Made by a program: the position numbers and the translations under genes | Part shown: positions 13,527 to 21,905 of the stretch, in pieces | How the letters are laid out: each line of letters begins with the position of its first letter | How positions within the stretch are numbered: the first letter of the stretch is position 1 | Origin: a virus | Reading direction: 5' to 3' (one strand) | Virus record (IMG/VR): IMGVR_UViG_3300028025_003904 | Location: 1-64,000 of that record | Length of the DNA stretch: 64,000 bases | Notes under the pieces: model-generated | Seen by the model: the letters and a program-made list of their open reading frames with translations, nothing else | Databases searched by the model: none | Told to the model about the DNA's origin: nothing

Positions 13527-15460
13527 TAGTTTATATTTATTTTTAGTTGCTTACCATCTTTATTTATTGCATCGGTTGCTGAAATTGATGTTAATCCCAA
13601 TGTACCTTCAATACCAACTAATGGTAAAAAAGTTATTTTATATTCCGTATTATCGGTTAGTAATCCATTTCCACTATAAATCAAAGAACCAAAGTTTATG
13701 TAATTACCAGTATCATTTGAAAAGTTTGTAGGATTTCCATCGGTAGTATATTCCGTATTTTCGTATTTCAATATATCTTTATCATAGTTTAATTTTAACT
13801 GAATACCTTTTAGTGATTGTCCTAATGTATTTACTTTTACACTTACCACAACTTTACCACCAACATTTTCACTTACTACATATACAGATACTTCCATTGG
13901 TGTGGTTAAACTCATAGTACGATTTACACTTGCAGTAGCTTGTGTATTTTGTGCTGGTGTATGTGATAGGTTTACATCTCCTTTTAATGCCACCACTATG
14001 TGATACACATAATCATTTATAGCCGCATCAACTGCTAACGGATAGTTTGCTTTATATGGTGCATTTATTGTTGCCCAATTAGATTTGTTTACTCCATCAA
14101 ATGTAGTTTTATTTACCAATCTAAATAAGTTATCCTCACTCCACGTAGACACTATTTGTGTACTACCTATTACGTGTTGTAGTATTTTGTAGGAATCTTT
14201 TTCGTTGAATATATTATTACCATCCACATCACCATTTAAGAATTGTACACCATTTGTAAACGAATTACTTTCAGTCCCACTCAATCCTCTATTTGCTAAC
14301 TCTTGAAATGCTAAATATGCATCACCAATAGTTAATACATTACTATATAGATTGGATAAAGTAGCTGATGGTAATTTGGATAAGTACATAACCATATCAG
14401 TTTTACTTTTAACAAAATCACTTGTATTAACCACACTCCCATTTGCACCCAAAGTTAAACCACTAGTTGCACTAACTGCCGTTGCACCATTTGCTGTATA
14501 GTTTTTTACTGACCATTGTGATGGATTTATACCTCCACCAAAGTAAAAATTAACTTTTGAGGTTGGTACATCTATTGGGTTTATTACATTTGCCGAATAG
14601 AAATTTGTAAATGTTTGTGAATCTGGATTAGTCCAAGTTCCATATTCAATTATATATGGATTAGACCAATTGTTTGATAAATCGTTCCAAGTTGATTGTC
14701 CATTCCAATTTGTTACTGCATAATTCTCACTACCATTACTGCCATTTGGTTCACCAGGTGCCCAGTTGTTATATACACCTACGATATTTCCTGCAGTTTG
14801 TCCATTTGATGTTTTCATTACAATTCCCTTTTCAGGTCCTGCATCAATCACCCATCTACCATCTACAACTTCATCTGTTGCTGCAAACCATATATTTTGT
14901 TGTGGTACGTTAGAAAATATAAAAGCGTTTTCATCGGCAGATGTGATTGTTACCAAATATCCCGTCTGTCCTTTGAATGTTGTTAGTAACGATGCCGCTC
15001 TTGCTCCCGTATAAGTATCTCCCGTTGTTACTGGTCTATAAAAGTGTCCGTTTATTGGGTTGTAATAAAATCCTGTTGGGTTTAAAGTTGCTGATACGGA
15101 TATTTGAACATTACCGGCGGTTGCACCTGTATTTATTTTTAGAGATGCTAATGCGTTATTTATGTTTGCTTGCGTTCCCGTAAATACTAAACGAGCTTTA
15201 TTACCAGTTAAAGTAAAACCAGATGCAGGTGTTAAACCTGTTGTTGTGGTTAAATTGAATGTTGTACCTGTTGGTGGATTGATGAACCCTATTGATGCCA
15301 ATAATATATCGGTAGAAGTAAACCCATTCAAAACAAATCCACTACACGACTGCCCACTTACGTTTAATTCAAACTTTTTAGCGAGCGGTTGTGTAATGGA
15401 TTGTGCAATGGTTATACTACTACACAATAAAAACATTATTGCGGTTAGTATTACTCTCAT
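13526..15460 (-). CDS. Large secreted protein with C-type lectin, dockerin-like and cohesin-like regions (644 aa)
   Basis: Signal peptide MRVILTAIMFLLCSSITIAQ. Residues about 125-275 form a C-type lectin-like domain: an entry strand (YYNPINGHFYRPV), GYLVTITSADENAF, a NWAPGEPNGSNGSENYAVT stretch with the EPN sugar/Ca motif, and STWNDL. Residues about 405-435 (FLNGDVDGNNIFNEKDSYKILQHV) match the Ca-binding dockerin/EF-hand pattern. The C-terminal 120 residues (VSVKVNTLGQSLKGIQLKLNY... to the end) resemble a cohesin beta-sandwich. It is predicted to be exported and could bind surface glycans. The stop-start overlaps (TAATG) with both neighbours indicate coupling. Confidence 0.75.
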   Translation of the reverse strand: MRVILTAIMFLLCSSITIAQSITQPLAKKFELNVSGQSCSGFVLNGFTSTDILLASIGFINPPTGTTFNLTTTTGLTPASGFTLTGNKARLVFTGTQANINNALASLKINTGATAGNVQISVSATLNPTGFYYNPINGHFYRPVTTGDTYTGARAASLLTTFKGQTGYLVTITSADENAFIFSNVPQQNIWFAATDEVVDGRWVIDAGPEKGIVMKTSNGQTAGNIVGVYNNWAPGEPNGSNGSENYAVTNWNGQSTWNDLSNNWSNPYIIEYGTWTNPDSQTFTNFYSANVINPIDVPTSKVNFYFGGGINPSQWSVKNYTANGATAVSATSGLTLGANGSVVNTSDFVKSKTDMVMYLSKLPSATLSNLYSNVLTIGDAYLAFQELANRGLSGTESNSFTNGVQFLNGDVDGNNIFNEKDSYKILQHVIGSTQIVSTWSEDNLFRLVNKTTFDGVNKSNWATINAPYKANYPLAVDAAINDYVYHIVVALKGDVNLSHTPAQNTQATASVNRTMSLTTPMEVSVYVVSENVGGKVVVSVKVNTLGQSLKGIQLKLNYDKDILKYENTEYTTDGNPTNFSNDTGNYINFGSLIYSGNGLLTDNTEYKITFLPLVGIEGTLGLTSISATDAINKDGKQLKININ

Positions 15461-17088
15461 TATTCTACATTTAATCCAATCTTATTTCCTTTTCCATCAA
15501 CTGCATCTGCTAATTCAGTATAGAATAAACCAGCAGTATTTGTTAAAGGAACATTAGATGTGAAAGTTAATTTGTATGGTGTACCAGTTTTAATTCTAGC
15601 AGTTTTAATTTGGTCCATTGAACCAAATGTTAATCTACCATCTTTATTTGTTGAAAAGTTAGTTATAGATGAACCAGCATCAAATACAATACCATCTAAT
15701 GTTAATTTAGAGTCATCGTATTTCAAAATAACTTCTAGTCCGGCTAACCCTTCTTGTGATAAGTTACCACTTAATATTACTTTATTATTTTCAATTTTAG
15801 ATGATAAACTTAATGTTGCAGTTCCAGCTAATTGGTTTGCATAGATACCTTTATTACCAATAGTTCTATTCATTGTACCATTAGTACCTATTACACTATT
15901 TGCAGATATTGGTTGACCTGGGTTAGATGAATGTGAGAAATCCAAATCACCACCAAATGCGTAAGAGAATACTTCTGTTTGATTTGCCGATGTTAAGGTA
16001 ACTACGTTATTAGATTGAGCCGGTGTAAGAGTAGGATATGCCGATTGTTTTACGGATATAAAATTCATTGCCGTTGAGTTTTGCTTTGTTATTCTTGCTT
16101 TTGAAGATACATCTTGCCCTAAAATGTGTGCAAACAAATAGTAAGCATCGTTTGTATTAAAATCACCATCATTTAGTGTTACATTACCAATTGCCTTTTC
16201 TAATGCGGGGTATCCAAATATAGATGTTGTACCATTTAATCCCACATCCGTTACTGCTAAAAATGCTCTATATGCATCGGTTACAGTTACTACGTTGTTC
16301 AAATAAGATGCTCCAAAAGTTGGTACAATATATACACCAAACTTATCACCAATGTTGAATTGTTCAAAATCAGCTTGTCCACCAGAGTTCAATGCCTTCT
16401 TTGCTAATGGTGGAATATTCCAGTTTGTAGTTCCATCTCCGTTTAGGGGTTGGATTTGAACTGATAAAGATGTAATGTCAAAATTAGATGGATAACCAAC
16501 CTTCACTCTAAATGCCGAAACGTATTTTACATCTCCAGCTGCAAATGATAATTGAAGAACTTGAGAACCAATTGGTGCAATCGGTGCATCATCTGTTCCA
16601 GTTGCAGTTGCCAAATCTAATTTGTGTATGCCTTGGTAGTTTGTATTTTCTAATAGTATAAATTTTTCAGTTGCCCACAAACCATCAATTACCGCATCTG
16701 CTCTTTGAGTTGTAAATTGTTTTGCTATCCAATCGTTGTTTTGTGTATAGTTCCAAGGTGTTGAAGCATATTGTTTATCTAACTCACCAACTCCAATTAC
16801 TGGGTTTTGAGTAAACATATAGTTTGGCCAAGTTGCTTCAAAGTTTTGAGCAGTTTGTCCTTGTGAGAATACGGTAGGACCTAATTTTTGTAGGTGTTTG
16901 TTTGAGTATTGATAACGCATCCAAAGGAATCTAGGGTTTGTAGTTCCTTTGATAATGTTATATCTTATCGTTAGTGTATCACCAACTCTGTAAGGTTTTG
17001 AGTTTACTACCTCTTGGTTAATGATTAATTGTCCGTAAGACACAAATGATGTTAAAAACAACACCAATCCGAATAATAAGTTTTTCAT
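15460..17088 (-). CDS. Large secreted protein with dockerin-like and cohesin-like regions (542 aa)
   Basis: Signal peptide MKNLLFGLVLFLTSFVSYGQ. The N-terminal 250 residues are beta-rich without a recognised domain. A dockerin-like Ca-binding segment (VTLNDGDFNTNDAYYLFAHIL, about 308-330) and a cohesin-like C-terminal beta-sandwich (VILSGNLSQEGLAGLEVILKYD...) match the layout of the following gene (13526-15460), so the two are paralogues in their C-terminal halves while only the other carries the lectin domain. A dockerin/cohesin pair in one operon suggests that the two proteins could bind each other or self-assemble into a surface structure. Confidence 0.72.
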   Translation of the reverse strand: MKNLLFGLVLFLTSFVSYGQLIINQEVVNSKPYRVGDTLTIRYNIIKGTTNPRFLWMRYQYSNKHLQKLGPTVFSQGQTAQNFEATWPNYMFTQNPVIGVGELDKQYASTPWNYTQNNDWIAKQFTTQRADAVIDGLWATEKFILLENTNYQGIHKLDLATATGTDDAPIAPIGSQVLQLSFAAGDVKYVSAFRVKVGYPSNFDITSLSVQIQPLNGDGTTNWNIPPLAKKALNSGGQADFEQFNIGDKFGVYIVPTFGASYLNNVVTVTDAYRAFLAVTDVGLNGTTSIFGYPALEKAIGNVTLNDGDFNTNDAYYLFAHILGQDVSSKARITKQNSTAMNFISVKQSAYPTLTPAQSNNVVTLTSANQTEVFSYAFGGDLDFSHSSNPGQPISANSVIGTNGTMNRTIGNKGIYANQLAGTATLSLSSKIENNKVILSGNLSQEGLAGLEVILKYDDSKLTLDGIVFDAGSSITNFSTNKDGRLTFGSMDQIKTARIKTGTPYKLTFTSNVPLTNTAGLFYTELADAVDGKGNKIGLNVE

Positions 17089-17570
17089 TATAATAGTTTT
17101 TTGATTAAGGTTTCACAAGTCTTTTTAATCGCGTTTCGTGCAGATTGTTGGTTGAATTGTCCACCTTCATTAACTAATAATGTACTAGTAGATACTTCGG
17201 ATGAACTTTCTTCTGCTAAAAATTGTTTTAATTTCTTGCCGTTTTTGTAAAGCGTACCCTTTATTCGTATAACTACTTCAGTTTCGTCTGAATGAAAAAC
17301 TGATATATTTTTTTTGGTTGTTAGAATATCGAAGAAAACGATTTCTGTTTTAAGAACGATTGTGTTCTCATCTATGGTTTCCATCAAAGGATGGTTCTCT
17401 TGTACTAATTCCTGTAAGATATTTTTTACACCAAAAGCCAGGTTTTTGTTGCCGGTTAAAGGTCCTATCTGAACACTATTAACAACTTTTTCAACAAAAA
17501 CTGGCTCTGTATTTTGCGCCATACCCATAATAGGTAATAGCACCAACAATATTGATGTAATTAGTCTCAT
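17088..17570 (-). CDS. Short CsgG-related exported protein (160 aa)
   Basis: The start at 17570 is preferred over 17582: it is preceded by GGGAGA at SD distance and begins a clean signal peptide (MRLITSILLVLLPIMGMAQ), while the longer start overlaps the TATATTTATG element. The C-terminus (SSEVSTSTLLVNEGGQFNQQSARNAIKKTCETLIKKL) parallels the CsgG-like protein at 10996 (GEATTT...KFNQSTIGTSTKKALDIACARIL), so it is a shorter relative, roughly the periplasmic half of CsgG without the barrel-forming segments. It heads the operon of dockerin/cohesin proteins and lipoproteins, which makes it a candidate chaperone or pore partner for their export. Confidence 0.6.
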   Translation of the reverse strand: MRLITSILLVLLPIMGMAQNTEPVFVEKVVNSVQIGPLTGNKNLAFGVKNILQELVQENHPLMETIDENTIVLKTEIVFFDILTTKKNISVFHSDETEVVIRIKGTLYKNGKKLKQFLAEESSSEVSTSTLLVNEGGQFNQQSARNAIKKTCETLIKKLL

Positions 17571-17579
17571 AATTTCTCC

Positions 17580-17589
17580 CATAAATAAA
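17580..17589 (-). promoter_or_regulatory. TATATTTATG element (possible late promoter)
   Basis: Sense-strand TATATTTATGGG directly upstream of the CsgG-related gene, probably the promoter of the 17.6-12.4 kb exported-protein operon. No TTG lies at -33. Confidence 0.4.
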
Positions 17590-17613
17590 TATAGGAGAAA
17601 TCATAAAACGATA

Positions 17614-18081
17614 TTAAATTTTAAGCTTTAACGAAGTGATTTGTTTTTTTGGAATTGCATACATTTCACACAATTCATTTATTTCTTCTTGTCCTTGTCT
17701 GGTAGAATAAAGAATATCTAAATACTCAACTGCTTGCTTTTCCGAAACTTCGTAATATTTTACTGCTAATTCTATTAACCATTCAGGCTGCCCATCTGCT
17801 TTCTTTCTTCCACTAATGTATTTTAAATATTGTTTACCTTTTGGTAAAATATCTATAAACACTTTATAGAATAACTCTGGCGATAAACTTTGCACATATG
17901 GTTGAACTTCCGAAACAACATCAACCCAAGTAGGTTGCATTGATAAATAACGTAAGATGAGAAAATTACTCCATGTCTTTTTGTCATCATCTGTTAGTTT
18001 ATCAAAGTAATCAGGTTTTTGATGTTCGGTTATTGCTGATATGTGGTCAAATAAGCCCAAGCGGGTTTTTTCCTTCGCCAT
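17614..18081 (-). CDS. Clamp loader small subunit (T4 gp62-like)
   Basis: A 155-residue protein in the position of T4 gene 62, next to the gp44-like large subunit, the sliding clamp and the polymerase. The segment LFYKVFIDILPKGKQYLKYIS resembles the conserved 'P(R/K)GK(R/Q)Y.K(W/Y)' core of gp62, and the size is slightly below T4 gp62 (187 aa). In T4 one gp62 joins four gp44 subunits to open the clamp. The first 35 bases overlap the zinc-ribbon gene. Identification combines the motif with gene order. Confidence 0.65.
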   Translation of the reverse strand: MAKEKTRLGLFDHISAITEHQKPDYFDKLTDDDKKTWSNFLILRYLSMQPTWVDVVSEVQPYVQSLSPELFYKVFIDILPKGKQYLKYISGRKKADGQPEWLIELAVKYYEVSEKQAVEYLDILYSTRQGQEEINELCEMYAIPKKQITSLKLKI

Positions 18082-18310
18082 TTTCTTTTGGTTTTCTTAA
18101 TTCAGGTTGTAACAACTCTTCTAATGGTTCTCCACATTCTACACATAAATAGATTTCAAATGGGATAATCTCATCCGATGCTGCTCCTGTGAGTAACTTA
18201 CTCATCTTTTTAAACTTATACCCAATTGCAAAGGTATCACCTCCACAATTCCCACAAGCCATATCCTTTGCTTGCGATATATTTGGTTTTCCTAAATTAC
18301 CACCTATCAT
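18047..18310 (-). CDS. Zinc-ribbon protein (87 aa)
   Basis: Two Cys pairs, C19-G-N-C22 and C56-V-E-C59, flank a beta-hairpin-like stretch, the layout of a zinc ribbon. Small zinc-ribbon proteins of this type occur among replication genes of T4-like marine phages. It overlaps the clamp loader small subunit gene by 35 nt and the co-chaperonin gene by 4 nt. The role is unknown; a nucleic-acid or clamp-loader contact is plausible. Confidence 0.65.
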   Translation of the reverse strand: MIGGNLGKPNISQAKDMACGNCGGDTFAIGYKFKKMSKLLTGAASDEIIPFEIYLCVECGEPLEELLQPELRKPKENGEGKNPLGLI

Positions 18311-18612
18311 CGTATCACCATTAAAACTTCTTGCTCACGCAATAAGATATAATCTTTACCAGCTAACTTAATAGTCTGTGTATCATAACTATTGTGTGGT
18401 AGTAATACTTTATTACCAACCTCCAATGTCATAGGGATACGAGTTCCGTTTTGTGTAAATACACCAGGTCCTACTGATATTACTTTACCCAATTTGTTTT
18501 CACCATATTGTGCGGTTTCTGGTAGGATAATACCACCTACTGTTTTTTCCTGCTTTTCAATCTCAATTAAAACTCTATCACCGATAGGTTTTGCTGTTTC
18601 TGTGTTTTCCAT
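18307..18612 (-). CDS. GroES-like co-chaperonin
   Basis: A 101-residue cpn10-fold protein: PIGDRVLIEIEKQEKTVGGIILPETAQYGENKLGKVISVGPGV, with the GroEL-binding mobile loop (about residues 22-35, VGGIILPE) and the C-terminal strand GKDYILLREQEVLMVI. T4 gp31 plays this role with host GroEL to fold the major capsid protein, but this sequence is closer to a classic GroES than to gp31. It would help fold phage proteins with the host chaperonin. Confidence 0.92.
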   Translation of the reverse strand: MENTETAKPIGDRVLIEIEKQEKTVGGIILPETAQYGENKLGKVISVGPGVFTQNGTRIPMTLEVGNKVLLPHNSYDTQTIKLAGKDYILLREQEVLMVIR

Positions 18613-18614
18613 AA

Positions 18615-19547
18615 TTATCTAATTAAACTTACTATTTGAATAATGCCCGCTATGAACGGAATTTCTTTATCTACTACTAATGCATCCCTTTGTTGGGAGT
18701 CTGATAATGCTAGGATTACACCTGATTTATTATCTTTACCATATTCATCTACCTTTTCATATAGATAAGTGTATAGTTCCGAAAACTCTGTAATCTTATT
18801 GTTTGCAATAATCTGTCTAATTTCCATCCACATATTGCGTTTCTCACTTCCATTTTTTAAGATGTCTAAAATCTTTATCTTAAAATCATTTTGTAAAGCA
18901 GTTTGTGTATCTACTTTAAGAGTTCCATTAGAACACTGCAACTGAATAGTATTAAGCACCCTACGAATATCCGGATAAAAAGCACTAATAATATCCGCAA
19001 CATCTTTAATATCATATTTAATGCCCTCCTTATTTAATATGTTTGTCACGTGAACCGCTACATCTTTTTTTGATGGTGGAGTTACTGCAAATGTTTGACA
19101 GCGTGATAAAATTGGTTCAATAATTTTTTCGTGATAATTACAGGTTAGGATAAATCTAGTGTGAGTACTAAATGTTTCCATTAAGTTACGAAGAATTGCT
19201 TGTGCGTTTGCTGTCATATAATCAAACTCATCCAATATAATGATTTTGTATCCTTTAAATCCAGCACCACTTGCAAAGTTCTTCACTTTGTTACGGACAG
19301 TTTCTACGTTGTTCTCATCGGATGCGTTGATAATCATCAAATCACATTCAATCGTATTCGCTATAATTTTAGCTAATGTAGTTTTACCCGTACCCGCTTT
19401 ACCATATAGTAATAGATGTGGTACATCGCCAGTATCTAAATACCCTTGTACTTTTTCTTTTAGTAAATCGTTTCCGATATACTCACTTAATTTTTGTGGT
19501 CTGTATTTTTCAACCCACAACGTATTTTCTCTTTTATTTCCAAACAT
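18615..19547 (-). CDS. Clamp loader large subunit (T4 gp44/RFC-like AAA+)
   Basis: From ATG 19547 the protein is 310 residues and begins MFGNKRENTLWVEKYRPQKLSEYIG, the canonical RFC/gp44 start. Walker A is G49KAGTGKT56, Walker B is IILDEFD (about 103-108) and the arginine finger SRC is at 148-150. The frame can be extended to 19571, which would overlap the methyltransferase stop; the shorter start keeps a 4-nt gap. It loads the 21134-21853 clamp with gp62-like partner. Confidence 0.93.
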   Translation of the reverse strand: MFGNKRENTLWVEKYRPQKLSEYIGNDLLKEKVQGYLDTGDVPHLLLYGKAGTGKTTLAKIIANTIECDLMIINASDENNVETVRNKVKNFASGAGFKGYKIIILDEFDYMTANAQAILRNLMETFSTHTRFILTCNYHEKIIEPILSRCQTFAVTPPSKKDVAVHVTNILNKEGIKYDIKDVADIISAFYPDIRRVLNTIQLQCSNGTLKVDTQTALQNDFKIKILDILKNGSEKRNMWMEIRQIIANNKITEFSELYTYLYEKVDEYGKDNKSGVILALSDSQQRDALVVDKEIPFIAGIIQIVSLIR

Positions 19548-19551
19548 TCTT

Positions 19552-21123
19552 TTAAGGTTTATAGAATACAAATATTGGTTCGTACTTATAGTAAGTCCCG
19601 TCTATCTGCATACTATTTTTAACTCCACTCAAATCAACTCCCGTCATTGGAGACATCGTCATCTTTATCTTACCCTTATATTCACATCCTAACTCTGTAA
19701 GAATATCAATGCTATCTTGCTCCAATGTCCACCACTTATCTTTACCCACTTTAATATCCGCAATGTTCCAACAAATGTATCTATCATTTCGTAGGTACTC
19801 ATACGCGGTTGTTAGTGTAGGTCTTAAAAATCCATCTCTCCAACTTTCATAGTTGTTGAACTTCTTAAATGATTGTGAATCATCATCCGAATATCTTTCT
19901 CTATCAAAGTATGGTGGTGATGTGAATACAAAATCCAACTTACCCTTATACTTTTGGAATCTTTCTTCTTCTGCAATAATCTCTGAACCAGTTGTAAATA
20001 GTTCATATGTATTACGATGACCCCAAAATAGATTAGCCGCACCTGGCACTTTGTTATTAAAGAACTCTGCTAAATACTCATATCTAGTTTTACCAATCTC
20101 ATCCAAATAGTTTTCAGTATTCGGGTCATTACCAATGTAGTGGATATTTCTATCATCTACACTCATTGCTCCCAATATCCTACCACCCCATCCCGCAGAT
20201 GGGTCATAGATGTTAATTATATCCTGGTCTTTGATGTGTTGAGTAAATTTCTGATATAAGAATTTAGCAGTTAGTGGTGGAAAATTCACTACTGCCTGTG
20301 TTCCCATTCCAATACGGAATGCAGCCGTTGCCTCTGGAAAGATTGTTTGACCTAACGGATATATTTTAATCTGTATAGGTTGCTTTGGGAGGTCTGTTAG
20401 ATTATCTATATTATCTCCCCAATCCGCAGTTTTTAGTGATGAGATATTTTCATATCTCAATTTTCCTTCTCTCCACAATTCTTTAATCTCCTCTGCCGTA
20501 ATTTCCGGTGAGGGTACTTTACTATCAGCTTGGGATAAACAAAAATCATGTCCTGCTAATGTATCACCTGCTGCCCATTTTTCAATCCACTCTTTACCGC
20601 TTTGGATATGTGAATTGTGATAATTTGAGTTATCTAAATGAACAGTTTTGGTAAAACGATACATACCATCTTGACGAGTTAATCTTCTCATTTGTTTAAT
20701 AAACTCTTGAAGATAATCATCATTTACGAATACATCATAAATAGATGGTTTTGGTTTATCATATGCAGAACCACCAATACCAGTTTTATACATTGCCGGA
20801 AAGAACTGATTTACAGGTGTTGCAAACTTATTAAAGTTAAAGATTACATCATCACCTAAATCATCCTTTTCTGCAAACTCATGCACTTTGAATGCTTGTA
20901 GTTTCGAAAAGTTCTCAATGATTGATGCTTCATCCATACCAATTCTAGGTGGTGCATCTGTTTTATCCCACTGCTCTATGGCAGTTTTACGAAAGTAATC
21001 AACCCACTTGCCGAAGTCTGTAAAGGACATCTTCAATACATCCTCATATTTGAGGTTTATATCTTCTCGGTAAATCCAGCCATTTCTTTCGTAAAAATAC
21101 TTTTTTGGATAATCAAACGCCAT
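19552..21123 (-). CDS. DNA methyltransferase-like protein with SPPY motif (523 aa)
   Basis: The C-terminal half has an AdoMet-binding motif DPSAGWGGR (308-316) and catalytic TSPPYFDRERY (401-411), the layout of amino-methyltransferases that modify exocyclic N4-cytosine or N6-adenine (SPPY favours N4-cytosine). A further conserved-looking 'CWNIADIKVGKDKW' follows. The N-terminal 260 residues are a separate unrecognised domain. The gene at 41691-42923 shares SAGWGxR and TSPPYFxxERYxxDDxQS, so both belong to one phage family. It sits between the clamp and clamp-loader genes, consistent with modification coupled to replication. Confidence 0.75.
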   Translation of the reverse strand: MAFDYPKKYFYERNGWIYREDINLKYEDVLKMSFTDFGKWVDYFRKTAIEQWDKTDAPPRIGMDEASIIENFSKLQAFKVHEFAEKDDLGDDVIFNFNKFATPVNQFFPAMYKTGIGGSAYDKPKPSIYDVFVNDDYLQEFIKQMRRLTRQDGMYRFTKTVHLDNSNYHNSHIQSGKEWIEKWAAGDTLAGHDFCLSQADSKVPSPEITAEEIKELWREGKLRYENISSLKTADWGDNIDNLTDLPKQPIQIKIYPLGQTIFPEATAAFRIGMGTQAVVNFPPLTAKFLYQKFTQHIKDQDIINIYDPSAGWGGRILGAMSVDDRNIHYIGNDPNTENYLDEIGKTRYEYLAEFFNNKVPGAANLFWGHRNTYELFTTGSEIIAEEERFQKYKGKLDFVFTSPPYFDRERYSDDDSQSFKKFNNYESWRDGFLRPTLTTAYEYLRNDRYICWNIADIKVGKDKWWTLEQDSIDILTELGCEYKGKIKMTMSPMTGVDLSGVKNSMQIDGTYYKYEPIFVFYKP

Positions 21124-21133
21124 AGTAATTGGT

Positions 21134-21853
21134 TTATGCTGATAATTGAACTTCTACTAAATAATACTTTGATGTGTAATCATCAATCTTAAATCCGATG
21201 TGTGCTAATCCTTGTGTTGAGATTTGTAAAGTTGCCGATGTAGCATCCTTATTTGCAACCAAAATCTCTTTTAAGTATTTAGCAGAGAATGAAATTGGAT
21301 TTACTGAATTAGTATAACCTTCTTGTGCTTTGTATGTAATACGATTAGAATTTACATTCGAATAACCAATTACCAAATTCAAATCACCATTTTCAGTTAA
21401 GACAGTAAATGTATCTACATCACTTAACGCATTTTTACCTTTGATAAATCGGTCAATAAACTTACCATCTAAATCAATTTGAATATCAAATGGAGGTAAT
21501 TGCTTCAAATCAGGCACCGCAGGGATTACTGATAAATCAGCTAATTGGTAGCTTGCTTTTGTACCATCACTTACCAAACTCAAAGCAATTGCTTTATCTT
21601 CTACTTTACCAACTTGCAAATCAATATCATCACCCAATACAGATAATAATTTTGATAAATTTGATGTGGTATAGATACCCAATTCCGCTGCTTCAAAGTT
21701 AAAGTTTTCCAACTCCAATTCACCTAATACCGTCTTATCATCGGAGATAAACTTTGTAGTTAGTTTTGTACCATCGGCTTTCCAAGTTACCGATTCAATC
21801 AACCCCGCCAAGTTGTATTTTTGAATAAAGCGGTTTAATCTAATTTTGTTCAT
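21134..21853 (-). CDS. Sliding clamp (T4 gp45-like)
   Basis: A 239-residue protein of two-domain clamp architecture, the size of T4 gp45 (228 aa), located between the family B polymerase and the clamp loader genes as in T4. Features include an acidic N-domain, a central linker LPPFDIQIDLDGKFIDRFIKG and a C-terminus YYLVEVQLSA. Trimeric clamps tether gp43 and, in T4, activate late transcription. It has its own strong host-like promoter (21875-21905) inside the end of the polymerase gene. Confidence 0.8.
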   Translation of the reverse strand: MNKIRLNRFIQKYNLAGLIESVTWKADGTKLTTKFISDDKTVLGELELENFNFEAAELGIYTTSNLSKLLSVLGDDIDLQVGKVEDKAIALSLVSDGTKASYQLADLSVIPAVPDLKQLPPFDIQIDLDGKFIDRFIKGKNALSDVDTFTVLTENGDLNLVIGYSNVNSNRITYKAQEGYTNSVNPISFSAKYLKEILVANKDATSATLQISTQGLAHIGFKIDDYTSKYYLVEVQLSA

Positions 21854-21874
21854 AATTTATTGTTTTAATTTTTA

Positions 21875-21905
21875 CAAAGATACGAAAATTTAATTTAGAA
21901 ACCAA
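21875..21905 (-). promoter_or_regulatory. Bacteroidota-type promoter for the clamp gene
   Basis: TTG (21905-21903), 20-nt spacer, TATCTTTG (21882-21875): a perfect TTG/TAnnTTTG match. The block with TTTCTAAATTAAATTTTCG is nearly identical to the polymerase promoter at 24466-24496. Confidence 0.9.
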
